Source: Phocaeicola_A sp045545095 (GTDB lineage Bacteria; Bacteroidota; Bacteroidia; Bacteroidales; Bacteroidaceae). Taken from it: a stretch of DNA of 36,929 nucleotides. The translations under genes were made by a program, and so were the position numbers. Each line of letters opens with the position of its first letter. The stretch's first letter is position 1. The stretch is from assembly GCA_045545095.1 (NCBI GenBank), contig JAZQAG010000057.1:1-36929 (forward strand), written 5' to 3'. The notes beneath the pieces are model-generated. The model had not been told where the DNA came from. It searched no databases and saw nothing but the letters and a program-made list of their open reading frames with translations. Shown here one piece after another: positions 14,962 through 23,877 of the stretch.

Positions 14962-17900
14962 TTATTTAAATCTTTTGTTTCCTGGTGGCAATTGACCATG
15001 TTCAAAATAATACCAATACAACATTATTTTTTCTTGTATCAAAATTTCTGTTTTTGTACCATAGAAAAGATCCTGTCTATCAAAATTTGTTCTTTCATAT
15101 GAATTAGGAGAATATCGTTTGTCCCCATGTATGGTCTCTCCATATTTCCAAACTTCCCCCTTTTTCATATAAACAGTAGAATTAGTTCTTACATTGGTAT
15201 AAAAGCCATCATTTTTGGCAACTAATTGATATAAAGATCCATTTCCCGGCCTATTTTTTTGAGACAATCTTGCTATTTGCTGTTCCTGCCTCTTGACCAT
15301 ATTTTCAGTCATAAATTGATATGCCGCATAACTATAAATGGCAGGAATTAAAATATCATCTGCTATACCTATTCCTGTAACGTCATCAGCCATTATCACT
15401 GTAGAAATCGCTGTTGCATATTGAAATGCACTATAATCCCATTGAGCATTTCTTATAGCTTTATCTGTTGCAATTTTAGAATCATATACTGTATTAGATA
15501 TACCACCTCCACCACCTGCAGCAGTGCTCCAATGGAAATCAAATTTCCAGTTACTACCTTGTCCCACAGCTCCAACTGCCAATCCTGCAGATAGGTATGG
15601 TGTGCTGATTCCACCTGCAAACGTAATGCTTCCAGGTACAGCAATACCATATCCTACAACCCCTCCAGTTAATGCGCCAAATCCAATGCCCAAATAAGTA
15701 TTTGCTGACCTATAATTCCATTTTACAGGATTCAATTCTCCATTATTAGCTAATGCGCCACCAACATAAGCTCCTACAATAATACCAATGACGGCCAAAA
15801 TAGATTCTCCATCTTCATCCACATAACAAAGTGGATTATTCATTGCATAAGTATATCGGTTAAAGTTCTGTGACATGTAAGGCATCTGCACATACGGATC
15901 CGGAGAAAGGAAACGGCCTAATATCGGATCATACAATCGAGCATTCATATTAACAAGCCCGAATTGTGTAAGGTGTTCATGCCCTGTATAACCTCTTCCT
16001 AAAAATAAAGTTGGCTGTTGTTTATGAGTATATACTTCCTGTGTGACCGGATTCCGCAAACGTCCCCAAGCATCATAACTCAACTCTTGAACTAATGCAC
16101 CATTAGCATCCACAATGTGGGTAATACTACCTAAATAATCACGAAGAATATAATATATACCTTTGGAAGAACCATCTTTTATATATACTGCTCCCGCACC
16201 ATAAAAATCACTAAATAGATAGAGTTTTTCTTTTGAAGTGGAAGTCTGATCCAGTTCATAACAATTGCCCAAATAATAACGGGTCAAAATGTTATTCCCA
16301 TTCTGTGAAATATTCATTTTCACTCTATCATATTCACCATTATAGGTAAATGTCGCCACTTGGCCATTCTCTGCAATAGACAGAGGACGTCCAAATGAGG
16401 TGTAAGTAATTTCTTGAGTATGCGTTGGTACCCCATTCCCCGATACACTAACCCCAGAAACCGCATAAGGCTTTTGAGCAAGCGCGTATTCAAATGTTCC
16501 TACATCACTTTTGCTAGTAATGTTACCTTTCACGTCATACGCCGTGGTTTTACCAGCATAAGAAGTCAATCTATTTAAGTTATCATAACTGAAATTTTCC
16601 GTGATATTCCTCGTATTATCTTTCCTCGATGTCAAATTGGATGTTGTTGCATCAAAAACATACGAAAAATTCTGATAAGCTTTGGACGTACTACTTGCAC
16701 TTCTGCCAGATGGAAACCCATAAGCGGTAAAATCGTATTTGCGTGTTATACCCCCCGTGATAATTTCTGTAGGTTGGCCAAAGTTGTTTTCTTTGGATAA
16801 TTTGAAAACGGTTGTTTCATCCAGTTTGGCTTCATTCAAATGCCCGTTTGAATAGAGATAATTTTCAGTAGCCAACACACCAGATTGTGATGTGTATTTG
16901 ATGGAGCTAACATTTCCATTAGAATAGGTATAATCCTTTTGCAACCATTTGCCATCCACTCCATTTTCTTTCCATGTAGTCAATCTGCCATAATTATCAT
17001 AAGCAAATGATTTTGATGTTCCGTTGTTGGTGGATATATTTGTCAGTTCATCCTTTGAATTGTAGGTAAAAGATGTTACAAATTCAGGAGTAGTCGTTTT
17101 TATCAGCCTATTGTATAAGTCATATTCATTTTGAGTAACCTTTCCATTCGCATTTGTCTCTTTCGCCACATTTCCAGCTGCATCATATTCATACGTTGTT
17201 GTCCCTTGACTGGGATCAATCAAGCTCGTATGTCTTCTATATTTGTCATAACCAAAAGAAGTAACAATATTGCCTGGTGCCGTTACAGAAGACGGTTGTC
17301 CGTCCGCCGCCAGATTATAAACAATCGTTCCCGCTGGGTCGGTAACAGAAAGCAAATTACCATGTGCGTCATAAGACTTAGTTGTTGAAACCTTGTCAGA
17401 CACCACTGTTACATTATTCTTATTATAACTATATGTTGTCTTCCTGCCGGAACTCTCTGTATAAGACAAAATACGGTCATAACTATCATACACATACGTA
17501 TTCCATAACGAAGCAGTACTTCCTGTAAAAGGTAGAGACTCCTTTTGCAGATTACCATAAGAATCATATAACTTATCAATGTTTTTTATAGTTCCGTCAA
17601 ACCGTTTCTCCCCCTTACGGACTTCCCGATTCAGCGCATCATAGACTTCTGTCACAGTCGGTTTTCCCGTATTTGTGGTGGTAATCGAATAAAGTCCGTT
17701 AGTTGCAGTTGAAGACCAGGCGTACTGAATCGTTTTGCTAGTATTATCCGGATATTTAATCGAAGTTTCGCGTCCAAAAGCATCATAAGTAAAAGTCGTA
17801 GTTCCACCTTTATAATCTTTTACAGTTGCGACTTGACCAAAAGCATTATAAGTAAACGTGTTGCTCAATCCCATTGGACTGGTTACTTTGGATAATCGTC

Positions 17901-20900
17901 CATAAGAATCATACTCATAAGATGTCTTTTGCAAATTTGATGATGTATAAAGCATCAATGTTTCAGAAGTTGGATTTCCATAACTATCGTACACATAATT
18001 ATATTGTCTGACTTGATTCCCATCTTTTGAATATACTTTTACTGTTGGCAGGCGTGAAGAATACACTGGAATATACATCTGTTCCGTATAAGAAGAACCT
18101 CCACGATTTACCGTAACAATTTGCTTAGTTAGGAACCCCAAATTATATCCATCCTCTACTGTCGTTTTTGATGAATAAGTATTCGTCTTTTTCACTGTTA
18201 TATTTCCTGTATAGGAAATGGATTCTTCTGTAGGATAACCATAAGAATCATACACATAAGAAGTCGTAGCAGATATATCTTTAAGCAAATCCTTCTCTAT
18301 TTTATTGGTCAAACGAATCTTTGCAATTTTATTTACCTGTGTACTTACAGTGTAAGTGTATGAGTTCTCAAAAGTAGGTGTGACTTCACTTTTCAGCAAA
18401 CCATAACGATAAGGTTCGTAAGTCCGGACAAGACTTTGTCCTCTCTTGTTGTAGATCGTAATATTTTCAAATCCCCGAAAGCCCAATCCCTGTCGGTGAA
18501 TAACCGCATTATTATAAGTGAAAGAATTGATGTCAATCTGAGAACCATTCATGTAAATTTCCGATGATGCGATTACCGGCAAAGGCTCTTGAATATTAAC
18601 ATAAGGATAGGTTGCTCCATATCCTTTCGTGTATAGCCCAGAAGACACGCCTTCTTCATTAATCAGTCGATAATCATTTTTTTCAATGACTCCCAAACTG
18701 TTTGCCATACCTGTAGCCATAACTTCTTCGCTGTCATTCCGTGAAAATGAGAATTTTGTAGCGATTCCATCTTTCAAACTTATCAACTGTGTGAAACAAT
18801 TGCGTGTATTGATATTGGTAGGTATAAGAATAGATTTTGATGACGGATAGCTGGAATACAAAGTTGAAGAGCCTACATTGTTATTCTTTACCAAATAAGT
18901 AAAGAATCCGCTTGTGTCATACTTGATTAGATCTGTCGCACCGTCACCGTTGATGTCCTGTATAATAAAACCGGTATTATCGGCCGTACTTTTAGTCGTT
19001 CCACTAAAAGTAGTACTTTCAAACTGACCATTTCCTTTGGAGTTATATACAGTCCAAGTAGTTGACGAGCCACTAGGGGAAACCAAGAAATCCATTAATC
19101 CATCACCATTATATTCTCCAAGTAATACATCACGATTAGCCAGTCCGGATTTCTTCAACCCAGTATAAGTGGCTACATTTCGCGCCGTAAGGGTACTGCC
19201 TGAAACATCAAAAGTATAGATATTGACCCCACTTTCATTAATATGACATATATCAGTCTTTCCATCGCCATCGTAGTCCATAACAAATAGTTTGTCGGTG
19301 TTGTTATTGGCAGCTTTAGGGTCACTTTGTTGTGTACCTACAAACTCGACATTATATGGCAGCACATGGTTCTGATAGATAATCTTGTTACCAACCAAAT
19401 CAAAAATATAGCATTTAGAAGGTTTGCTTGTATCTCCAAACGGCTGGTGTACGGAAACGGCCAAGACTTCCATTTTACCATCGCCATTGAAATCACCGGT
19501 ATAATAGAATTTGGGCTGGATGCTTTTTCCATCGTCCGCATCCGTATATACTGTGGGGAAATTGTAAGTTCTAGTATAGAGCTTAGAAAGACCTGAATAC
19601 AAATTAGATCGATAAACATGGAAAACAACCTGGTCGTTGTTGCTCACCACAGAATTGTTGATTTTTATAACATATTCTTCTTGTTTCCCCTCCAAATCTG
19701 CACATATAATATCCACAAATCCTTTTTCTGTGAATAAATTAGGCATGGGTGACGCCCAACTGTCTTTTAGACCAGCATATAGGAAAATCTTTTCTTCACC
19801 TGTGTATTTGTTGTCAAACCGATTCTGAGAATGCCGAAACATAGTAGAATGCCGATAATGCTTCCAATAAGGATTCAAATTAGGGAGTGCAATTAATCCG
19901 TCCGCACCACTGTCATAATCGAATTTTCCTTTTACAACTTTTATCATGCTCGGATTATCCGCTACATACCATTCATATAACTGAGTCGTACTTTTTGTGT
20001 AATTGGAGGCGACATAACCTCTGCCATAATAAAACAACAACGGATTATAGGATTTTCCGGAAGCTGCATAATCAATCTGTGTCAAGAGGGATTTGTCATC
20101 CTGTGTAGTGTATGTCAATGTATAAGTGCCTAAGACAGTAGAACCTAATTTACAGGTAATACTCTTCAAAAGTTGAGGTTCATTTACTTTGAGGCCACCT
20201 GCAAAATAAAGAATCGGATCCGGACGTGAAGTCTGGTATGTAAATTCAACAGAAGCCCCATTGTATGAGATATTGGTAATATTATAGTGGTTGTTTGAAA
20301 AAGAATAAGAATAACTTATTTTGTTTCCTTTCAAATCTGTAAGTGACATAAGAGGATAGTACAGGTTATTTTGGGTATTACTTGTATTTCCGAAAATGCC
20401 TTTATTACCATCTGGATAGAAGACCTCGAAATATTTCATTATATTCCCGGAGACATAGCCTTTCACCTTGATATTTCCTTGTTCGGATTCATATAAAATA
20501 TAGGTACTTGCTGTTGATGTCTTTATCAATCGGATACCATTAAGCACAAAAGCGTCACTATTGTCCATGACAATACCTTCCGGCTTTCCTTCGTAATACA
20601 TCGTTTTCCCACTTCGGGCAATTATAGGCAACCCTGAGACAGACCAGCCAAAACCCATGACGGAGTTTCCCTGTTGGCTATTATATGCGAAGGATAATTG
20701 GGGATTGAAGCCTCTCATTCCAGGATACACATCAATCGGAACCTCATAAATTCTTGCTCCGGTAGATGATGTTCCAGAATTGATAACAATTTGCCCAACT
20801 TCTTTAGACTGACTCAAACTGATAGAGTTTGGGATATGCGAGTTTGTAATACGCGATGGAGGTATCTGTGCCAGTCTGTTGTTGTCTTTACCAAAGGAAG

Positions 20901-21138
20901 AACTGTCAGCCTTTTGTGCAATCACAGATGGGTACAATCTTGCTTGGATGGAATCCTCATAATGCTTGTATTGTTCTTCTGTCCAATTTTTAAACCTGTC
21001 ATCATCCGGTGTATTAGCAAGTGTTTTTATCTGAGCATGATGAAGGGATATTTGTTCAGATACAGAAAAATCTTTAGCCCAGCCTATGCCTGTATGCAAT
21101 ATAGACAGGATGCTTGTAATATATATTATTCGTTTCAT
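14962..21138 (-). CDS. RHS polymorphic toxin with SpvB and FG-GAP domains
   Basis: A 2,058-aa exported protein. The start was placed at the Met of MKRIIYITSILSILHTGIGWA, a typical signal peptide, rather than 18 codons upstream where no signal would form. In order there are an SpvB-like domain (about 100-260: VPIDVYPGMRGFNPQLSFAY..GFGWSVSG), FG-GAP/VCBS-type repeats (about 540-770: DFNGDGKME, DYDGDGKTD, EYNGDGLMD, DINGDGATD), many YD repeats (about 1000-1600), and an RHS-associated core ending NRYTYAMNNPLCYVDEDGE near residue 1775. The last ~280 aa are the variable tip: a Gly/Ala-rich hydrophobic linker, then a final ~95-aa module with KYGET..RYS, GTKTEILIQEK and LPPGNK. That module looks like a GIY-YIG/URI-fold nuclease toxin (Tox-URI type), recognised from memory. 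The shell should encapsulate the tip; the cells attacked are unknown. Confidence 0.85.
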   Translation of the reverse strand: MKRIIYITSILSILHTGIGWAKDFSVSEQISLHHAQIKTLANTPDDDRFKNWTEEQYKHYEDSIQARLYPSVIAQKADSSSFGKDNNRLAQIPPSRITNSHIPNSISLSQSKEVGQIVINSGTSSTGARIYEVPIDVYPGMRGFNPQLSFAYNSQQGNSVMGFGWSVSGLPIIARSGKTMYYEGKPEGIVMDNSDAFVLNGIRLIKTSTASTYILYESEQGNIKVKGYVSGNIMKYFEVFYPDGNKGIFGNTSNTQNNLYYPLMSLTDLKGNKISYSYSFSNNHYNITNISYNGASVEFTYQTSRPDPILYFAGGLKVNEPQLLKSITCKLGSTVLGTYTLTYTTQDDKSLLTQIDYAASGKSYNPLLFYYGRGYVASNYTKSTTQLYEWYVADNPSMIKVVKGKFDYDSGADGLIALPNLNPYWKHYRHSTMFRHSQNRFDNKYTGEEKIFLYAGLKDSWASPMPNLFTEKGFVDIICADLEGKQEEYVIKINNSVVSNNDQVVFHVYRSNLYSGLSKLYTRTYNFPTVYTDADDGKSIQPKFYYTGDFNGDGKMEVLAVSVHQPFGDTSKPSKCYIFDLVGNKIIYQNHVLPYNVEFVGTQQSDPKAANNNTDKLFVMDYDGDGKTDICHINESGVNIYTFDVSGSTLTARNVATYTGLKKSGLANRDVLLGEYNGDGLMDFLVSPSGSSTTWTVYNSKGNGQFESTTFSGTTKSTADNTGFIIQDINGDGATDLIKYDTSGFFTYLVKNNNVGSSTLYSSYPSSKSILIPTNINTRNCFTQLISLKDGIATKFSFSRNDSEEVMATGMANSLGVIEKNDYRLINEEGVSSGLYTKGYGATYPYVNIQEPLPVIASSEIYMNGSQIDINSFTYNNAVIHRQGLGFRGFENITIYNKRGQSLVRTYEPYRYGLLKSEVTPTFENSYTYTVSTQVNKIAKIRLTNKIEKDLLKDISATTSYVYDSYGYPTEESISYTGNITVKKTNTYSSKTTVEDGYNLGFLTKQIVTVNRGGSSYTEQMYIPVYSSRLPTVKVYSKDGNQVRQYNYVYDSYGNPTSETLMLYTSSNLQKTSYEYDSYGRLSKVTSPMGLSNTFTYNAFGQVATVKDYKGGTTTFTYDAFGRETSIKYPDNTSKTIQYAWSSTATNGLYSITTTNTGKPTVTEVYDALNREVRKGEKRFDGTIKNIDKLYDSYGNLQKESLPFTGSTASLWNTYVYDSYDRILSYTESSGRKTTYSYNKNNVTVVSDKVSTTKSYDAHGNLLSVTDPAGTIVYNLAADGQPSSVTAPGNIVTSFGYDKYRRHTSLIDPSQGTTTYEYDAAGNVAKETNANGKVTQNEYDLYNRLIKTTTPEFVTSFTYNSKDELTNISTNNGTSKSFAYDNYGRLTTWKENGVDGKWLQKDYTYSNGNVSSIKYTSQSGVLATENYLYSNGHLNEAKLDETTVFKLSKENNFGQPTEIITGGITRKYDFTAYGFPSGRSASSTSKAYQNFSYVFDATTSNLTSRKDNTRNITENFSYDNLNRLTSYAGKTTAYDVKGNITSKSDVGTFEYALAQKPYAVSGVSVSGNGVPTHTQEITYTSFGRPLSIAENGQVATFTYNGEYDRVKMNISQNGNNILTRYYLGNCYELDQTSTSKEKLYLFSDFYGAGAVYIKDGSSKGIYYILRDYLGSITHIVDANGALVQELSYDAWGRLRNPVTQEVYTHKQQPTLFLGRGYTGHEHLTQFGLVNMNARLYDPILGRFLSPDPYVQMPYMSQNFNRYTYAMNNPLCYVDEDGESILAVIGIIVGAYVGGALANNGELNPVKWNYRSANTYLGIGFGALTGGVVGYGIAVPGSITFAGGISTPYLSAGLAVGAVGQGSNWKFDFHWSTAAGGGGGISNTVYDSKIATDKAIRNAQWDYSAFQYATAISTVIMADDVTGIGIADDILIPAIYSYAAYQFMTENMVKRQEQQIARLSQKNRPGNGSLYQLVAKNDGFYTNVRTNSTVYMKKGEVWKYGETIHGDKRYSPNSYERTNFDRQDLFYGTKTEILIQEKIMLYWYYFEHGQLPPGNKRFK

Positions 21139-21170
21139 GTGTGTATGTTTAAAATTAGCTAGAACCAAAA

Positions 21171-21590
21171 TTATTTTTTGATTATCTTCCAAGTACTTTC
21201 CTTTTTATTTAAAGAAATATATAAAATGTAAATTCCGTTTGCCCGAGAACTAATGTCCAATTCTATCCATCGAGAAGTTGATTGTGTTGAGAGTATTTGT
21301 TGTCCGGATGCATTGACAATGCGGATAATACATCTGTCAGAATTATCATAATTCGCAATTTCGATTTTTAATTTGCCTTTTGTCGGATTCGGGTATATCC
21401 GGATGTTTTTTTCTGAGAGCATCTCCGAAAAGTATTCTGCTGTAGATGCCTCTTTATAAGAGGATTTTGTGTTCATTACAATTTCTCTCTTAATGCGATT
21501 ACCTGCGCTGTCATAACTATATTTAACATTTTGGGCTAATGCTGCATAAGGCATAGTCCAGATGAGCAACATGGTTAATTTTTTCTTCAT
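21171..21590 (-). CDS. Small exported protein with YD-like motif and T9SS-type sorting domain
   Basis: A 139-aa protein with a signal peptide (MKKKLTMLLIWTMPYAALA), one short YD-repeat-like motif (KYSYDSAGNRIKRE) and a C-terminal type A sorting domain from about residue 60 (IRIYPNPTKGKLKIEI .. NGIYILYI .. WKIIKK). It lies 32 nt upstream of the RHS gene in the same direction and is surely co-transcribed. Sorting domains send proteins through the type IX system in Bacteroidota that have it. The RHS protein itself ends in a toxin module with no such domain, so this small protein may be a split-off carrier, adaptor or relic of an RHS protein. Its role is not established. Confidence 0.7.
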   Translation of the reverse strand: MKKKLTMLLIWTMPYAALAQNVKYSYDSAGNRIKREIVMNTKSSYKEASTAEYFSEMLSEKNIRIYPNPTKGKLKIEIANYDNSDRCIIRIVNASGQQILSTQSTSRWIELDISSRANGIYILYISLNKKESTWKIIKK

Positions 21591-21901
21591 AGAGCTACAT
21601 TTTAATTATTATTCTATTATAGCCTTAACGAAGAAAGTTTGAATTTATTGTGTGAGGAGGTGTTTATGTGGTTGTTTTTATGAAAAAATGTACTCCATAA
21701 ATTTTTTTGATGTTTGAATAAAAGTTTTATAAGGAGTTTACCAAAAAGCTATAAAAAATCAGCCAAACTCTTTCGGAAGAAATTGGCTGATTTTAGATGT
21801 TTATGATTTTGGGATTATACTATACCCCAAATGGGTTCCAGATAATCAGGTGATCAGTAAAAAAACTGAAGTACACCTTACTCGGTTATTTAAGTATTGG
21901 C
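21591..21901. other. Intergenic gap upstream of the RHS operon
   Basis: There are 311 nt with one terminator hairpin (21755-21794). The promoter of the T9SS/RHS operon should lie here, but I see no exact TAnnTTTG box; TATAATAG around 21616-21623 (- strand) is the nearest candidate. No gene-like frame. Confidence 0.4.
21750..21794 (-). terminator. Rho-independent terminator, leftward
   Basis: AAAATCAGCCAA (21755-21766) pairs perfectly with TTGGCTGATTTT (21783-21794), with an inner TTTC/GAAA helix. On the - strand the hairpin is followed by TTTTTTA, so it ends leftward transcription from the Abi pseudogene. Confidence 0.7.
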
Positions 21902-22781
21902 TTACTTCCATAGCGGCTCGTTTTCCTAGCCGACGGGGAATCCCATCGCCTCCGCTTCTACATTGGGATGAACCTTCAACAATGATTTCAATTGTTGTTT
22001 GAAATCGTTACTTGGATGGGTGGCGTTCTGCAAATATGCAAGACAGCAAAGCTGGGCATAGAGTTTGGTTCGAAGTGTTATGGAAATATCAATCCACTCG
22101 CCTTTCAGTTTGCAGGGCAACTGTGGTTTCATAGGGTATCTTCTGTTCCATGTGCGTGAGTGATGCGCAAGACAGTTGCACAAGGCAACGGCGCATTTAC
22201 ACCAGCTTTCAAGATATTCGTGCTGAGGCAAGTTAAATTCTCTTGCGATTTTCTTCTTAAGTTTAGTGTCTTTCAAATTACAGAATATCTTTAAAAACCA
22301 CGTCCAAAGTTTTCCATACAGGAGGAATAGTCGGATTGGCGTATTTGTCAAAATGTTCCTGAATGGAATCCTCTTTTGAGTGGAAAACTTCCTGTTTAAC
22401 ACGAATAGAGCAATCGTCAAAGATTTTGTTATCGGCAAACAAACTCCTGTCATTATCCAGAATGAGCCGTAAGCCATCGAGAAATGATGTATCAGTTTTG
22501 AGCGAAGAGCTATCTCGAAACTTTGTATGGCAGTAAAAAGCAAAGCCCTTAGCTTCTTGTCAAAAAAATAAAGATTGACAGCACTGTCAGAATGGATGTT
22601 AGGCTTGAATATATGAGTTGTTTTGTCTTGTTCCATCGGACGGAGGTAGTTTGCCAGACGGTAATAACTCATGATTTTTAACTGTGCTGAAGCATCATTG
22701 TCATCTCTAATGATTAGTTCCCGGGGCTTTCAGCATATGAAGAATTCGGGGATAATCCAACGGTTGCTTAGTATAATCCAT
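21902..22781 (-). pseudogene. Abi_2-family abortive infection gene, broken
   Basis: Joining three frames gives a nearly complete Abi_2 (AbiD/F-like) protein. It starts at 22781 (MDYTKQPLDYPRILHMLKA), continues RELIIRDDNDASAQLKIMSYYRLANYLRP, and includes FDKKLRALLFTAIQSFEIALR and the motif LAHHSRTWNRRYP. Lesions: an extra C in the run at about 22723-22726; a one-base loss near 22448-22456 (WIM then DRSLFADNKIFDD in the other frame); a small deletion near 22285-22300 that removes the usual SFGxLS and restores the frame; and a TAG at 21926-21928 where AMGFP.. should continue to ENEPLWK, ending at 21902. Intact members abort phage growth, possibly through RNA cleavage. This copy should be inactive. 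Confidence 0.8.
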
Positions 22782-22801
22782 AAGTGTATAAAAAGTAAAA
22801 G

Positions 22802-22839
22802 TTCCGCCTTGGTACACATTAAAAAGAGGCGTGGCGGAA
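22802..22839. repeat. Short inverted repeat upstream of the Abi pseudogene
   Basis: TTCCGCC (22802-22808) and GGCGGAA (22833-22839) can form a 7-bp stem with a 24-nt loop. It lies between the M23 gene and the Abi pseudogene, both leftward, so it could end M23 transcription. Confidence 0.35.
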
Positions 22840-22960
22840 ATTGTCGATGCAGATATAATGTTTTTATTCCAATCCTGCAAGTTTTTCAGAGGAAATTAGT
22901 AGAATTAGCAGAAAAGGAGCAGAAAATGATGCCCGAAAGCCACAAAGAAGCATTAATGCC

Positions 22961-23596
22961 TCATTCTGATAACTTTTCCAACGCCTGTCGCCGTGTTTCA
23001 CCAATGAACTGCAGCAATATCTCCGGATTAATGTGTCTCCGCCCCATTCGGACTGCCAAGTGTAGATGCGGACTGGTTGACCGTCCTGTACTGCCGCTTT
23101 TACCCACCACATCACCCGGCTTCACGCAGTCACCCCGTTTCACATGACATTCGGACAGGTGGCAATAGCTGACCGAGAATTCCCAATGCCGCACAGTGAC
23201 ATGTTTCCCGGACACCCTGTCCTGTCCGGCCTTCTCTACGATGCCGTGCATCATAGCATAAACTTCACTACGGTCAGCCCTTAAGTCCAGGCCGTAATGC
23301 ATCTTCTTCTTACCTGTAAAAGGGTCATTTCTCATTCCATAAGGTGATGTCACCTTGATTTTCTCCAGTGGCAGTGATACACTCATGTATCTCTCCAGCC
23401 ACTTATCCCTATCCACCATATTTTCTATCTTCCCTTCCATTGCAAGGGAATCCTTTACGCTGATCGTCTCAGATTTGGGACGGTCTTTTTGTGTCTCTAC
23501 CTTATACCGTAAAGGACGTGATGCAATGGTATGAAACTGTGCATTGGTATGCAAGCAAGTATTTATGAGTATGAATATTGCTAATAAGTATTTCAT
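22961..23596 (-). CDS. M23-family metallopeptidase (exported)
   Basis: A 211-aa protein with a signal peptide (MKYLLAIFILINTCLHTNA). The LytM/M23 core is complete: SPYGMRNDPFTGKKKMHYGLDLRAD gives the HxxxD zinc ligands, SYCHLSE supplies the catalytic His, and SPHLHLAVRM supplies the HxH pair. It should cut peptide crosslinks in peptidoglycan in the periplasm. Small exported M23 enzymes accompany conjugative elements, where they open the wall for the transfer apparatus. The gene reads left, divergent from the DUF4099 operon, and shares with it the motif-rich intergenic region at 23597-23877. Confidence 0.85.
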   Translation of the reverse strand: MKYLLAIFILINTCLHTNAQFHTIASRPLRYKVETQKDRPKSETISVKDSLAMEGKIENMVDRDKWLERYMSVSLPLEKIKVTSPYGMRNDPFTGKKKMHYGLDLRADRSEVYAMMHGIVEKAGQDRVSGKHVTVRHWEFSVSYCHLSECHVKRGDCVKPGDVVGKSGSTGRSTSPHLHLAVRMGRRHINPEILLQFIGETRRQALEKLSE

Positions 23597-23600
23597 ACTG

Positions 23601-23608
23601 CAAAATTA
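23601..23608 (-). promoter_or_regulatory. Candidate -7 element for the M23 gene
   Basis: TAATTTTG on the - strand matches TAnnTTTG and lies only 4 nt from the ATG at 23596. If used, the transcript would be leaderless or nearly so. A -33 box is not clear. Confidence 0.3.
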
Positions 23609-23675
23609 TACCATAGAACTGTAGAGAAAGAATAAACCCTCATTTAAAAGTAGGATTATAACATTCTATAAGTAA

Positions 23676-23827
23676 TCATACCCTTAATTCATACTCTGAA
23701 AAGTAATGAGTCAATATATTTGCTCAACCCATTTTAGAGTATGAAATAAGAGTATGATTTATTGTCTATCTATAATTATTCTCAAAATTCATACCTTTTT
23801 AATCGGGATCTTATCCATGTATGAAAT
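23676..23827. promoter_or_regulatory. Array of TTCATAC-type motifs in the divergent promoter region
   Basis: Six related sites occur on both strands: TCATACCC (23676-23683), TTCATACTCT (23688-23697), AGAGTATGAA (23736-23745, exact inverse of the second), AGAGTATGAT (23749-23758), TTCATACC (23788-23795) and GTATGAAAT (23819-23827). The last lies directly before the rightward -7 box. The pattern fits operators for a regulator of both arms, or iteron-like sites. Confidence 0.6.
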
Positions 23828-23835
23828 CATCGCTC

Positions 23836-23843
23836 TACTTTTG
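23836..23843 (+). promoter_or_regulatory. Candidate -7 element for the rightward operon
   Basis: TACTTTTG matches TAnnTTTG exactly, 34 nt before the first ATG (23878). The -33 region (around 23812) is weak, as expected for a promoter that depends on a regulator bound at the neighbouring motif. Confidence 0.45.
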
Positions 23844-23877
23844 CACAAGCTGACTATTTCAGCGATAGTACCTATAA

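Noticed and set aside
16300..18200. Regularly spaced similar short sequences that could suggest a CRISPR array
   Set aside because: They encode the YD repeats of the RHS protein (spacing fits repeats of about 20 codons), diverge from each other and lie in an open frame.
21139..21192. Upstream 18-codon extension of the RHS gene
   Set aside because: It would hide the signal peptide that starts at 21138 and overlaps the end of the preceding gene.
21171..21590. The sorting domain as proof of a working type IX secretion system
   Set aside because: No T9SS core gene is in the window, and the domain can persist in strains without the system.
22671..23147. 158-aa + strand frame across the Abi/M23 boundary
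   Set aside because: Antisense to the M23 gene and the start of the Abi pseudogene; no recognisable protein, composition is that of a shadow frame.
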